Source: Sphingobium psychrophilum (lineage in GTDB: Bacteria > Pseudomonadota > Alphaproteobacteria > Sphingomonadales > Sphingomonadaceae). Taken from it: a stretch of 64,000 nt of DNA. Below are positions 57,401 through 64,000 of the stretch, piece after piece (position 1 is the first letter of the stretch; each line of letters opens with the position of its first letter). The stretch is from positions 1 through 64,000 of the forward strand of contig NZ_JABBFV010000001.1 in NCBI RefSeq assembly GCF_012927105.1, in the 5' to 3' direction. Under the pieces are notes generated by a model. That model saw nothing but the letters and a program-made list of their open reading frames with translations, was not told the origin of the DNA and ran no database searches. Both the position numbers and the translations under genes were made by a program.

Positions 57401-59421
57401 TCACCCGGATTGAGGCCGATGCCGGACCATTTGGCGACCGCGATGTCGCCGTTGGTATCGGTGGTGTCATAGGACAGCGCATCGACCAGCCCGCCGTTCA
57501 GGCGCAAAGCGACCTTCTGCCCGGCATGATGTTTGATGACGACGCGGGTGGAGGGCGAGCGGGGGTTATAGCCCTGCGCCGGGAAGAGCAGGGCGATGCC
57601 GGCATCCTGTCCGTCGAACCAGTCCCGGTCGCCTGCGGCCTGGGCGGCGTCGGGCGCGGCGGGCAGGGCGTCGGTGGTGGTGGCCACAGCGACGCCGGTC
57701 AGGCCCAGCTGGAAATCGACGCGCTGGAGCAGGCCGCCGGCGCTTTCGACGAAGCGGGAGGTCGCGCTGCCGCTGTTGCGGGTGTCGGCATCGCACAGCA
57801 GCGGCGCGTGGCTGGCGGGCAGGCTGGCACCGTCAAGTTGGACGACGTGGCGGCCCGGACGCACGGCTTCGAAATGATAGAGGCCGTCCTTGTCGGTGAC
57901 GACGAAGCTGCCATCCTCCATCAGCAGGCGGATGCCCCCTACGCCCTTGCGCCCCTTGGCCGGGGCGTTGCAATCGCCCTCGGTAACGCGGCCGACGACG
58001 GTGAAGCCGTCGGTGAAGAGCAAAGCGCCAATGCGGACGGAGGCGGCGGCTTCATTGCTGGTCGCGCCAGCGGAACCGGAGGCAAGCACGCGGTTGAGCG
58101 CTTCGCCGCGCGGCGCGCCGGGGGCGACCGAGACGATGTAGCGTATCTCGATCGTTTTGCCGGCGGGCAGGGTCGCAATGGTGAAATCCAATGTGCGGCC
58201 GTCGGTCGCTACCGCGGGTTCTTCCGCGCCGCGGGCCGATCCGCGTTCGTAGCGCAGGCCGGGCGGCAGGATGTCGGTCAGGTGGATGCCGCTGGCGTCG
58301 GATTCCGAGCGGTTATCGGCGCGGACCAGATATTGGATGAAATCGCCGGGCGAGGCTTCGCGCACCGACGCGGTCTTGGTCAGCAGCAGGCGGGTTTCGC
58401 CGATGCGGTCGAGCGGGATGTCGGCGATGAAGGGTTCGGGATCGGTCAGGGCGAAAACGCCGCCGAACGACGCTTCGTTCAGCATGAAACCGCGATTCAT
58501 CGGCCCGCGCAGCGCCTCTAGGTCGGCGCGGCTGCGGGTCGAGGGCGCGATATAATGGGCCGGCGGCGTGACCCGCAGATGGTAGCGGCCCGGCGCTGTG
58601 AGCGGGAAACGGTAATTGCCCTGCGGGAAATCATAGAGGCGGCCGCTGGCGTCGGTGGCGCTGGCGCCGCTGACGACGGTGGCGGGATAGGCGCTGACGC
58701 CGTCGTCGCCGAACACTTTGGCTGGCTGGCCGTCTTCGCCCAGCAGCGTCACCGTGGCACCATCGACCAGCGCGCCGGTTTCGGAATCGAACACATAGCC
58801 GGTGGGGTCGATTAGGATCGAACTGGTCGAGCCATAGCTATAGGCGTCTTCGGTGAAGCTGAGCATCAGCTGCGCGCCGCGTTCCAGCGTAGGATCGCAG
58901 GGGGACGCAGCGCCATCATTGCCCTTCGGCACGCCACCGGCGAAGACGCCGGTGTCGGGGCCGGTTTCCATCAGGGCGATGCTACTGGTCAGGTTAGGGG
59001 TATGGACGTTGATCCAGGCGGTTTCGCGCGCCAGCGGATCATGGTTGCCGCCGGGATTGTCCAGCACCAGTATGAGCGGGACAGTAAGGTCGATGGATTC
59101 CGCTACCGGTGCGCGCGCAAGGTCGGCGGCATCGACGGGGGCGGGGGTGAAGAGGATGGAGGGCGCTGTCTGGCACTGCATGCCTTGCAGGCTGTAGCCG
59201 ATCGGGAGCAGGCGGAAGCTCAACCGGGTCGGGCGTTTGCCGCGCGCTTCGACGTCGAAGGCCACGGTATTGGAATCGATGCTGACCGGGCCGGTGGGGG
59301 CCTGCCAGTGCAATGTCGCGGTGTTGACGACGCGCGTCTGCCCCTGCGTCGCGACGGGAGTCGCGGCGGCCACGCCGGTCAGGGCGGCGATCAGGCTGGC
59401 AAGGGCGCGGATTTTGGCCAT
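54457..59421 (-). CDS. giant Ig-like/DUF11 protein with predicted outer-membrane barrel
   Basis: About 1654 residues from ATG 59421 (AGGA at 6 bases; the longer frame is unlikely). After a signal peptide (residues 1-26) there is a beta region, a carboxypeptidase-regulatory/SdrD-like segment (205-290), a DUF11 repeat (350-465), a second regulatory-like segment (475-535, GGIRLLMEDGSFVVTDKDG), an Ig-like region (720-810), and then about 800 residues of alternating amphipathic strands (850-1654). The strands have many Tyr/Arg/Trp girdle residues (RYYTVYGDATRQG; NNPVFIVIDYETYGKG) and the C-terminus ends in a short strand plus a basic tail. This suggests an outer-membrane barrel displaying or exporting the Ig-like domains. 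I know of no named family that covers the whole protein. Confidence 0.75.
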   Translation of the reverse strand: MAKIRALASLIAALTGVAAATPVATQGQTRVVNTATLHWQAPTGPVSIDSNTVAFDVEARGKRPTRLSFRLLPIGYSLQGMQCQTAPSILFTPAPVDAADLARAPVAESIDLTVPLILVLDNPGGNHDPLARETAWINVHTPNLTSSIALMETGPDTGVFAGGVPKGNDGAASPCDPTLERGAQLMLSFTEDAYSYGSTSSILIDPTGYVFDSETGALVDGATVTLLGEDGQPAKVFGDDGVSAYPATVVSGASATDASGRLYDFPQGNYRFPLTAPGRYHLRVTPPAHYIAPSTRSRADLEALRGPMNRGFMLNEASFGGVFALTDPEPFIADIPLDRIGETRLLLTKTASVREASPGDFIQYLVRADNRSESDASGIHLTDILPPGLRYERGSARGAEEPAVATDGRTLDFTIATLPAGKTIEIRYIVSVAPGAPRGEALNRVLASGSAGATSNEAAASVRIGALLFTDGFTVVGRVTEGDCNAPAKGRKGVGGIRLLMEDGSFVVTDKDGLYHFEAVRPGRHVVQLDGASLPASHAPLLCDADTRNSGSATSRFVESAGGLLQRVDFQLGLTGVAVATTTDALPAAPDAAQAAGDRDWFDGQDAGIALLFPAQGYNPRSPSTRVVIKHHAGQKVALRLNGGLVDALSYDTTDTNGDIAVAKWSGIGLNPGDNALEATVMNADGSIAQTLHGTVHYAGAAANAIVAPDASKLAADGLTNPVLAFRLTDRSGRPVRDGTTVPVTVDQPYAIALDATVPASRRASGTALVIGDDGIAYIALQPTTQAGALRATVTLTDDKQQRAIELRARLTAVARDWTVVGFGSGTIGFDTLRKRASALPDAGRNSLVTDGQLALYAKGRIKGSWLMTIAYDSDRKYDRSRGLLGQIDPDRYYTVYGDATRQGHDAATARKLYLRLERKDFSALFGDFETGMTQTQLTRYSRTLNGMKADYADDRLSFSAFAANSDDLHARDEIQGNGLTGPYRLSGRDIVPNSDKLSIEVRDRLRPERILSSTPLTRHIDYDIDATIGTIRFREPVLGRDAANNPVFIVIDYETYGKGKKLTAGGRAAIKFAKGKAEVGLSAIKDNSHGNGLLLGADVRAQISETTQLRAEMAAGSRDGLADGRAWLAEVEHHSKKADVLAYARQQDDAFGLGQQNLVEAGTRRIGFDSRVQLADKWAVTASSWYQDQLVGAGSRFAGESRVEYRREHGTIFAGAQFALDRGVDGKDRDSRLLTLGGTQILMGGKLTLTGQTQFAPGGDRDSIDFPARHQLIAAWRVKPGIRLIGGYEVAQGQDFTTHTAQIGFDVQPWTGAKVTTAINNQTSRENGGRVYANYGLVQSLPISDRWTIDATFDASTTVRGKIPAGGVVQPFQTSGSGSVGGGALGSLYGNDGDYAAVTLGANYRADLWSWNGRAEYRKSDQNKRFNLTSNVVRALGEGKTLAGTIRYSTLGQVSGAQAKSLATSVALAWRPLDSRWSLLERFELRKESADAGVGGGNVLGVPAGSGVGQRTLRLINNLAVNYRTGEEGARHNVEATVYYGAKWVNGSYGADDYTGYIDVTGVDLRMDLGKRFDIGVQASVQHAWSRGVVAFSGGPSAGVSPAANVWISAGYNIAGYRDRDFEDDRYTRRGPYVTMRMKFDRGAIAGLLGKGR

Positions 59422-59487
59422 AGGGGTCCTACCGGCGCGCGCGGGTAAAGCGCGCGCCGCCAAGTAATCCTTTGCTTTTACAGTGAT

Positions 59488-60612
59488 TTAGTTGATCGTC
59501 ACCTTGAAGGCGACGGCCAGCGAGCCCAGGCCTGCGACGGTGCCGACATTGGCGGTGACGGTTTGCGTGCCGCTATTGTAATTGGCGGTGAAGCTGTCGG
59601 TTTCCGCTGTATCGTCGCTATCGTCATCCTCGGTGGTGCCGGCGAGGACGCAAGTGCCCCCCGGCAGGCCGACGCTGATGGACCCCGGCACATAGGTCGT
59701 GGTCGAAGGTACGACGTCCGTCAGTGCGACGCCATTTGCCCCCGTCAGCGCAGTGCCGTTGTGGACGAGCAGGCAATATTGCACTGTCGCGCCAGGCAGC
59801 GCCTTGGGATTTAGGGTATTCACGCCATCCGACAGGATCAGCGCGGACTTGGTCACGGTCAGCGCCACATTCTGCGTCCCGATGACATAGGCGGCATAAG
59901 CGCGCCCCTGGCCGTTGCGAGCGATATCGCCCAGGTTGAGCGCGGCGTCGCTGTCATCGTCCGCGAACACGATGTCTACGACATTGTCGGCATTGCCAAG
60001 ATTGAGGTCGGTCGCGACGAGCAAACCGCCCTTGGTTCCCGAAGCGCCGCCAGCGGCGGCAATTACATGCAGCGAAACCTGCGCTTCGTGGATGCCCACG
60101 GTCGCGGGGATGTTGCCGATGATGAATACGGCGACCGACGCTTCGGGCGCCAATTCGTCGATATAGGTCTGGGTATCGACATCGACGTCATAGACGCCGT
60201 TATTATTGCTATCGACAAAGACCTTCATGGTGGAAATGTCGAAATCGTCGGTACCGGTCAGGATGCCGACCGACAAGGTTGTCTGGTCGGGATCGAGCCA
60301 GAAATCCTGCGCGCCGTTGGTGTGGTTGGTGACCTTGAATTTGGTGACGGCGGCCTGTTGGCTCAGATTGACCTGGGTCGCGCCGGTCTGGTCGGTGATG
60401 ACGGTGAAATCGACCTTGCGATCGACCACGAACTTGGCGGTGTTGGACGTCGTCGTCTGCGACGCGCCGTTAACGGTATAGGTCACGGTCGCGGTGTTGG
60501 AGACTTCCGTGCCAGCGGTGGTCGCGGTCGAGGCGGACTGGGCGTGGGCCGTGCCGGTGGCGGCGATGGCGGCGCCGCTCAGCAGCATCAGCCGCAGGGA
60601 GCGAGAGATCAT
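59488..60612 (-). CDS. secreted DUF11-like repeat protein
   Basis: About 374 residues from ATG 60612 (AGGA upstream). A signal peptide (LMLLSGAAIAATGTAHA) is followed by Ala/Thr-rich sequence (TAGTEVSNTATVTYTVNGAS), a calcium-binding-like acidic loop (VFVDSNNNGVYDVDVDTQTY) and DUF11-type domains (ALPGATVQYCLLVHNGTALT). The final strand is GLGSLAVAFKVTIN. Acidic DxDxD-type stretches (DDDSDDTAETDSF) suggest metal binding. It is encoded between the giant protein and a third DUF11-like gene. Confidence 0.8.
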   Translation of the reverse strand: MISRSLRLMLLSGAAIAATGTAHAQSASTATTAGTEVSNTATVTYTVNGASQTTTSNTAKFVVDRKVDFTVITDQTGATQVNLSQQAAVTKFKVTNHTNGAQDFWLDPDQTTLSVGILTGTDDFDISTMKVFVDSNNNGVYDVDVDTQTYIDELAPEASVAVFIIGNIPATVGIHEAQVSLHVIAAAGGASGTKGGLLVATDLNLGNADNVVDIVFADDDSDAALNLGDIARNGQGRAYAAYVIGTQNVALTVTKSALILSDGVNTLNPKALPGATVQYCLLVHNGTALTGANGVALTDVVPSTTTYVPGSISVGLPGGTCVLAGTTEDDDSDDTAETDSFTANYNSGTQTVTANVGTVAGLGSLAVAFKVTIN

Positions 60613-60644
60613 ATTGTGGGTTCCTGTGGTTAGAGCAGCGGGGA

Positions 60645-61115
60645 TCATTTGAGGACGGCCTTGAAGGCGAGCTGGCCTTGTCCTCCGGCAGGCACGGTCG
60701 CGATGCGCCAGCGGATGTGGCGGACATCATTGGATGTGGCCGCGCGGCTGCCGCCGCTGGCCGTGGGCACGCGCAACTGGGCGAGCGCGCCATAGGTCTT
60801 GCCGTCGATCGACAGTTCCGGGGTGGCCGATCCGGCACCGGGCGCGCGATAGGTGATCGCGCCGGGCACGGGGTTGTCGAGGACGATGTTGGAGAGCGAT
60901 TGCGCGCCGGTGTTGCGATAGGCGAGCACGAAGACAACATGGTCGCCCGGCACGGCGCGCGTGGCAGGCGCGAGCGAGGTGCTGACGGCGCCTGCCTTGT
61001 CCAGCGCGCGCTGTTCGACGAAGATCTTGGAGGCGACCTGCAACGGTCCCTGGGAAGCGACTGCCGGCGTGACGACGGCCGCGGCGGCGAGGAGAGTGAT
61101 CAATATACGGGCCAT
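60645..61115 (-). CDS. small secreted DUF11-like protein
   Basis: A 156-residue protein with signal peptide (LITLLAAAAVVTPAVAS). The mature part is one DUF11-like repeat: VPGDHVVFVLAYRNTGAQSL, NIVLDNPVPGAITYRAPGAG and the terminal strand GQGQLAFKAVLK. It is the first of the DUF11-type genes, 32 bases before the next. About 275 bases without a gene lie upstream, between it and the GGDEF/EAL gene; they probably hold a promoter. Confidence 0.8.
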   Translation of the reverse strand: MARILITLLAAAAVVTPAVASQGPLQVASKIFVEQRALDKAGAVSTSLAPATRAVPGDHVVFVLAYRNTGAQSLSNIVLDNPVPGAITYRAPGAGSATPELSIDGKTYGALAQLRVPTASGGSRAATSNDVRHIRWRIATVPAGGQGQLAFKAVLK

Positions 61116-61389
61116 GGTTCCAGTCCTTGTTGGAGCACTGGTTCCCTTGGACGGATTTGCGGCTAACGAAATCTTACCGCGCGGTCCGTAGCGGCGCAGA
61201 GTTCGACCATGGTCTAACGGTTGCGTAAAATTCGCAGCGCACCCTCAAAATCGCTGCGGGACGGCTGTTGCGGTCTTGGCGGGCCTGCAACATTGGGAGA
61301 CGCGCGCATGGTGATGCCGACCGCGCGCCTGCATGGACGCGAAGCCGGTGTCCGGGCTGGTCAGGGGCTTGGATGCAGGCTGAGGCGGC

Positions 61390-63693
61390 TCAGGCCGCCA
61401 TGCGACTGCCCGACAGCTTCACCAGCAGGGCGGGAACGTCGGCCGCCGGGATCGGCCGACTGAACAGATAGCCCTGGATCTGGTTGCAGCCTTCGGACCG
61501 CAATATGTCGAGCTGTTCGCTGCTTTCGACGCCTTCGGCCGTCGTTTCGATCCCCAGCGCGTCCGCCAGCGTCGTGATGGCGCGGATGATGGCGGTGGCG
61601 CCCTTGTTGGCGAGCAGGTCGACGATGAAGCTGCGATCGATCTTGAGCTTGTCGAAGGGGAAGCTGCGCAAATAGCTGAGCGAGGAATAGCCGGTGCCGA
61701 AATCATCGAGCGCAACCCGTACGCCCAGGACTTTGAGGGAGTGGAGCGAGGCGAGGGTCGCCTCTACATTGTCGATGAACAGGCTTTCGGTGATCTCCAA
61801 CTCCAGCCGCTGCGGCTCCAGGCCGGATCGCGCCAGCGCCTGGAGCACGATGCTGTTGAGCGTCGAGCTGCGGAACTGGACCGGGGACACATTCACCGCC
61901 ACGCGAATGTCGTCGCCCCAGCTCATGGCGATCCGGCAGGCTTCGTGCAGCGCCCATTCGCCGATCGGGATGATCAGGCCGGTTTCTTCCGCCAGCGGGA
62001 TGAAGTCGATCGGCGATACCATGCCGCGCACCGGATGGTTCCAGCGCATCAGCGCCTCGAACGCGGTCACGCGGTTCTGCGACAGGCCAAAGAGGGGCTG
62101 GAAATGCAGCTCCAATTCGCCATTGCGCAGCGCGTCGTGCAGATCGACCTCCATCGCGCGGCGGGCCTGCGCTTCGGCGTCCATGGCGTTTTCGAAGAAG
62201 CGATGGCTGCCCTTGCCGTCGTGCTTCGCGCGGTAGAGGGCGAGGTCGGCATTTTTGAGCAGCGAGGTCGCATCCTGCCCGTCCTGGGGTGCCAGCGCGA
62301 TGCCGACGCTGCCGCCGGTGACGATGCGATGGCCATTGACGGTGAAGGGGCGAGTTAGCGCCTGGACGATCGCGCGGCCGGTCTGGTCGGCGGCACCGCT
62401 GCCGTCCTGAACGATGACCGCGAATTCGTCACCACCCAGCCGGGCGACGAAACCCTGTGGGCAGGTTTCGGCCAGCCGCGTTGCGACTTCGCACAAAAGG
62501 GCGTCGCCGGTCGGATGACCCAGCGTGTCGTTGACCGCCTTGAAATTGTCTAGGTCAAGACAGAAGAGCGCAAAGTCCACGCCGCCGTGGCGGTGCAGCG
62601 CCAGCGCTATCTGTTCGCGCAGCAGGGTGCGATTGGCGAGGCCGGTCAGCGAATCATGGAAGGCCATATGCGCGATCTGGCGCTCGCGCTCCTCGACTGC
62701 GGTGACCATGCGGTTGAAGCTGCGCGCGAGACGGCCGATCTCGTCGCGGGTTTCCACTTCCACCTGCGCATGTTCGCCGGCGCTGACCTTGCGGGCGGCA
62801 GCTTCCAGCGCGATGATCGGCCGCGCCAGCCGACGCGATGCGGCAAAGGCACCGGCGATCGCCAGCAGCAGGCCGAGCGCGCCGAAACCCAATAAGGCCC
62901 ACAGGATAGGCGCATAGCCTTGCAACGCGCGGGTGAGGCTATATTCCAGCACCAGCCGTTGCGGTGCCGCCTCCACCAGCGCAGGCACCGGACGCGCCCA
63001 ACTGAGGATGCGTTCGCCGTCGCGATCGACTTCCTGCACCTGGGTACTACGTCTCGTGGCACCGGTAAGCGGCACGAGTTGTGGATGGAGATCTATCGAC
63101 GAGAGCTTAGCCAGCTGTCTCAAGTCGGTCGGCCCCATATTGCGCGCGAACACGACCCAGCCCATCAGCATCGGCGCGCGCACCGGCGCGGCGGCGACCA
63201 TATGGCTTTGCCCGCGCCAGCGCACGATGCCGCGCTCGCGGCCGGCATCCAGCGTATCGAAAAGCTGGGTCTGGTCGTCCACCGACAAGCCGTCGGCCCG
63301 GCCTGCGACGACGCCGTCGATGCTTACGAACATGGCATGGTCGATTTTGAATCGGCCTTGCAGGCTTTGGAGCGCCGAGGCGATCGTCGCCGCGTCATTG
63401 GTGCCGACCGCCTCGCGAAAGCCGAAGTCGCTGGCCAGCACATTGCCGGCCTGCGTCAACTGGTGGAACTGCATCGCGGCAATTCGGTCGAACAGGGCGC
63501 TCCCGACCGTCATTTCGCGGCGGATCTGGCTTTCGGCGTAGGATTCGATCGCCTTGCGCGTGCCATATAGCGACAGCATCGACACTGCGGCGAACAGCGC
63601 GCCGTAGAAGAGCGTCATGCGGAATGTGAGCGTCGACTGGAAACGCCAGACGGTGCGCCGCCAGAGCCGCTTTAGAGCAGCGATGCGGATCAT
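61390..63693 (-). CDS. membrane GGDEF-EAL cyclic-di-GMP enzyme with HAMP
   Basis: A 767-residue inner-membrane protein. A periplasmic sensor region lies between two membrane helices (FYGALFAAVSMLSLYG and ILWALLGFGALGLLLAIAGA). HAMP (RRLARPIIALEAAARKVSAG) is followed by GGDEF with an intact GGDEF motif in VARLGGDEFAVIVQDG and an intact EAL motif in AFEALMRWNHPVRG; ITESL and the DDFGTGYSSLSYL block are also present. Both diguanylate cyclase and phosphodiesterase activities are possible. It overlaps the upstream cupredoxin-like gene by 4 bases. Confidence 0.93.
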   Translation of the reverse strand: MIRIAALKRLWRRTVWRFQSTLTFRMTLFYGALFAAVSMLSLYGTRKAIESYAESQIRREMTVGSALFDRIAAMQFHQLTQAGNVLASDFGFREAVGTNDAATIASALQSLQGRFKIDHAMFVSIDGVVAGRADGLSVDDQTQLFDTLDAGRERGIVRWRGQSHMVAAAPVRAPMLMGWVVFARNMGPTDLRQLAKLSSIDLHPQLVPLTGATRRSTQVQEVDRDGERILSWARPVPALVEAAPQRLVLEYSLTRALQGYAPILWALLGFGALGLLLAIAGAFAASRRLARPIIALEAAARKVSAGEHAQVEVETRDEIGRLARSFNRMVTAVEERERQIAHMAFHDSLTGLANRTLLREQIALALHRHGGVDFALFCLDLDNFKAVNDTLGHPTGDALLCEVATRLAETCPQGFVARLGGDEFAVIVQDGSGAADQTGRAIVQALTRPFTVNGHRIVTGGSVGIALAPQDGQDATSLLKNADLALYRAKHDGKGSHRFFENAMDAEAQARRAMEVDLHDALRNGELELHFQPLFGLSQNRVTAFEALMRWNHPVRGMVSPIDFIPLAEETGLIIPIGEWALHEACRIAMSWGDDIRVAVNVSPVQFRSSTLNSIVLQALARSGLEPQRLELEITESLFIDNVEATLASLHSLKVLGVRVALDDFGTGYSSLSYLRSFPFDKLKIDRSFIVDLLANKGATAIIRAITTLADALGIETTAEGVESSEQLDILRSEGCNQIQGYLFSRPIPAADVPALLVKLSGSRMAA

Positions 63694-64000
63694 CGGCCGC
63701 TGCGCAATGTCAGCGGGACGGTCTTGCTGGCCGCGCCGCTGCCTGGAATGGGGACGTTGACGACCATTTCGTTATCTTTCGTCTTGAGCAGCGGATGCCA
63801 GATCGTCACCTGCGCCGTGCCCGTTGCCATGCCGGCGAGATGCGCTGAGCCGGCGGCATCGCTCTTGATCGCGAAGGGGGTGTCGACGACCTTGATGAAG
63901 CCGCTCATCTGGTCGTGGATGTTGCAGCCCAGCGCTACGGCACCGGTCGAGGTGAAGGTGTAGCTGCGCGTTTCATCCTGGCCGAACAGCTTGATCTCGA
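63690..64000 (-). CDS. cupredoxin-like (methylamine utilization-type) protein, C-terminal part
   Basis: The C-terminal 103 residues are visible; the start is beyond the right edge. YTFTSTGAVALGCNIHDQMS carries the Cys-x-x-His-x-x-Met pattern typical of cupredoxin metal sites, then a carboxypeptidase-regulatory-like beta domain with PFAIKSDAAGSAHLAGMATG. Such proteins, often annotated as methylamine utilization proteins, commonly precede GGDEF/EAL proteins, as here (4-base overlap). It is probably periplasmic and may be a metal or redox sensor for the kinase-like enzyme. Confidence 0.75.
   Translation of the reverse strand, partial: EIKLFGQDETRSYTFTSTGAVALGCNIHDQMSGFIKVVDTPFAIKSDAAGSAHLAGMATGTAQVTIWHPLLKTKDNEMVVNVPIPGSGAASKTVPLTLRSGR

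Noticed and set aside
55792..58521. Long open frame (about 909 codons) opposite the giant protein gene
   Set aside because: It is antisense to a gene with clear domains and has low-complexity Gly/Ala/Asp-rich composition typical of GC-rich shadow frames.
1..64000. CRISPR array, tRNA or rRNA genes
   Set aside because: No regularly spaced direct repeats and no cloverleaf or rRNA-like segment was noticed by eye; a tRNA search program would settle it.

Overview
The window looks like chromosomal DNA of a sphingomonad (Alphaproteobacteria, Sphingomonadales; Sphingobium/Sphingomonas-like). It is GC-rich, with strong third-position GC in the coding frames. It carries conserved orders seen in this group: rpmH-rnpA-yidD-yidC-engB, and rne / cell-wall amidase / PBP1A / prfB. 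It also has exosortase-A-associated glycan genes, two TonB-dependent receptors, and GC-rich palindromic intergenic repeats of the sphingomonad type. I saw no tRNA, rRNA or CRISPR array and no clear prophage; the only mobile DNA is an IS630-type transposase end at the left edge. Genus is inferred, not proven.

Layout. 1-7.8 kb: IS630 end, an MscS channel with topoisomerase IB, a DJ-1/PfpI stress protein, then an exosortase-A (XrtA) associated O-glycosylation ligase operon diverging from an XrtA-type glycosyltransferase. 7.8-14.4 kb: an S24 repressor with palindromic operator candidates, XdhC, the pyruvate/peptide transporter CstA with its small partner, a PNPOx-DoxX pair and a 2H phosphoesterase. 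14.4-20.4 kb: ribosome/membrane-insertion operon (rpmH to engB) surrounded by three palindromic repeats, then a DsbA-like protein and an M48 protease. 20.6-29.9 kb: RNase E, amidase, PBP1A, RF2 and a lipoprotein-like methyltransferase. 30-38.8 kb: a PilZ protein, aldo/keto reductase, a siderophore receptor preceded by two Fur-box-like palindromes, a DUF4198-like protein, and a second TonB receptor paired with a secreted phosphodiesterase. 38.9-42.9 kb: a compact four-gene operon (ATP-grasp, nucleotidyltransferase, sugar-transfer ATP-grasp, glycosyltransferase) that may build an unrecognised glycoconjugate. 43-49 kb: MgtC remnant, PHB-depolymerase-like esterase, N-formylglutamate amidohydrolase, two transglutaminase-like proteins and an M3 peptidase. 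49-53.3 kb: a phosphorelay (hybrid kinase, lone receiver, LuxR regulator, divergent Hpt protein).

53.3-64 kb is the most unusual part. On one strand lie a cupredoxin-like protein, a GGDEF/EAL protein, two small secreted DUF11-like proteins, a ~1650-residue protein with Ig-like/DUF11 domains and a predicted outer-membrane barrel, a third small DUF11-like protein, and a double-PilZ protein. A cyclic-di-GMP enzyme at one end and a predicted cyclic-di-GMP receptor at the other bracket a set of surface proteins. I propose this as a candidate c-di-GMP-linked surface system. That is inference from gene order and domains. All family calls come from reading motifs in translations, without database searches.
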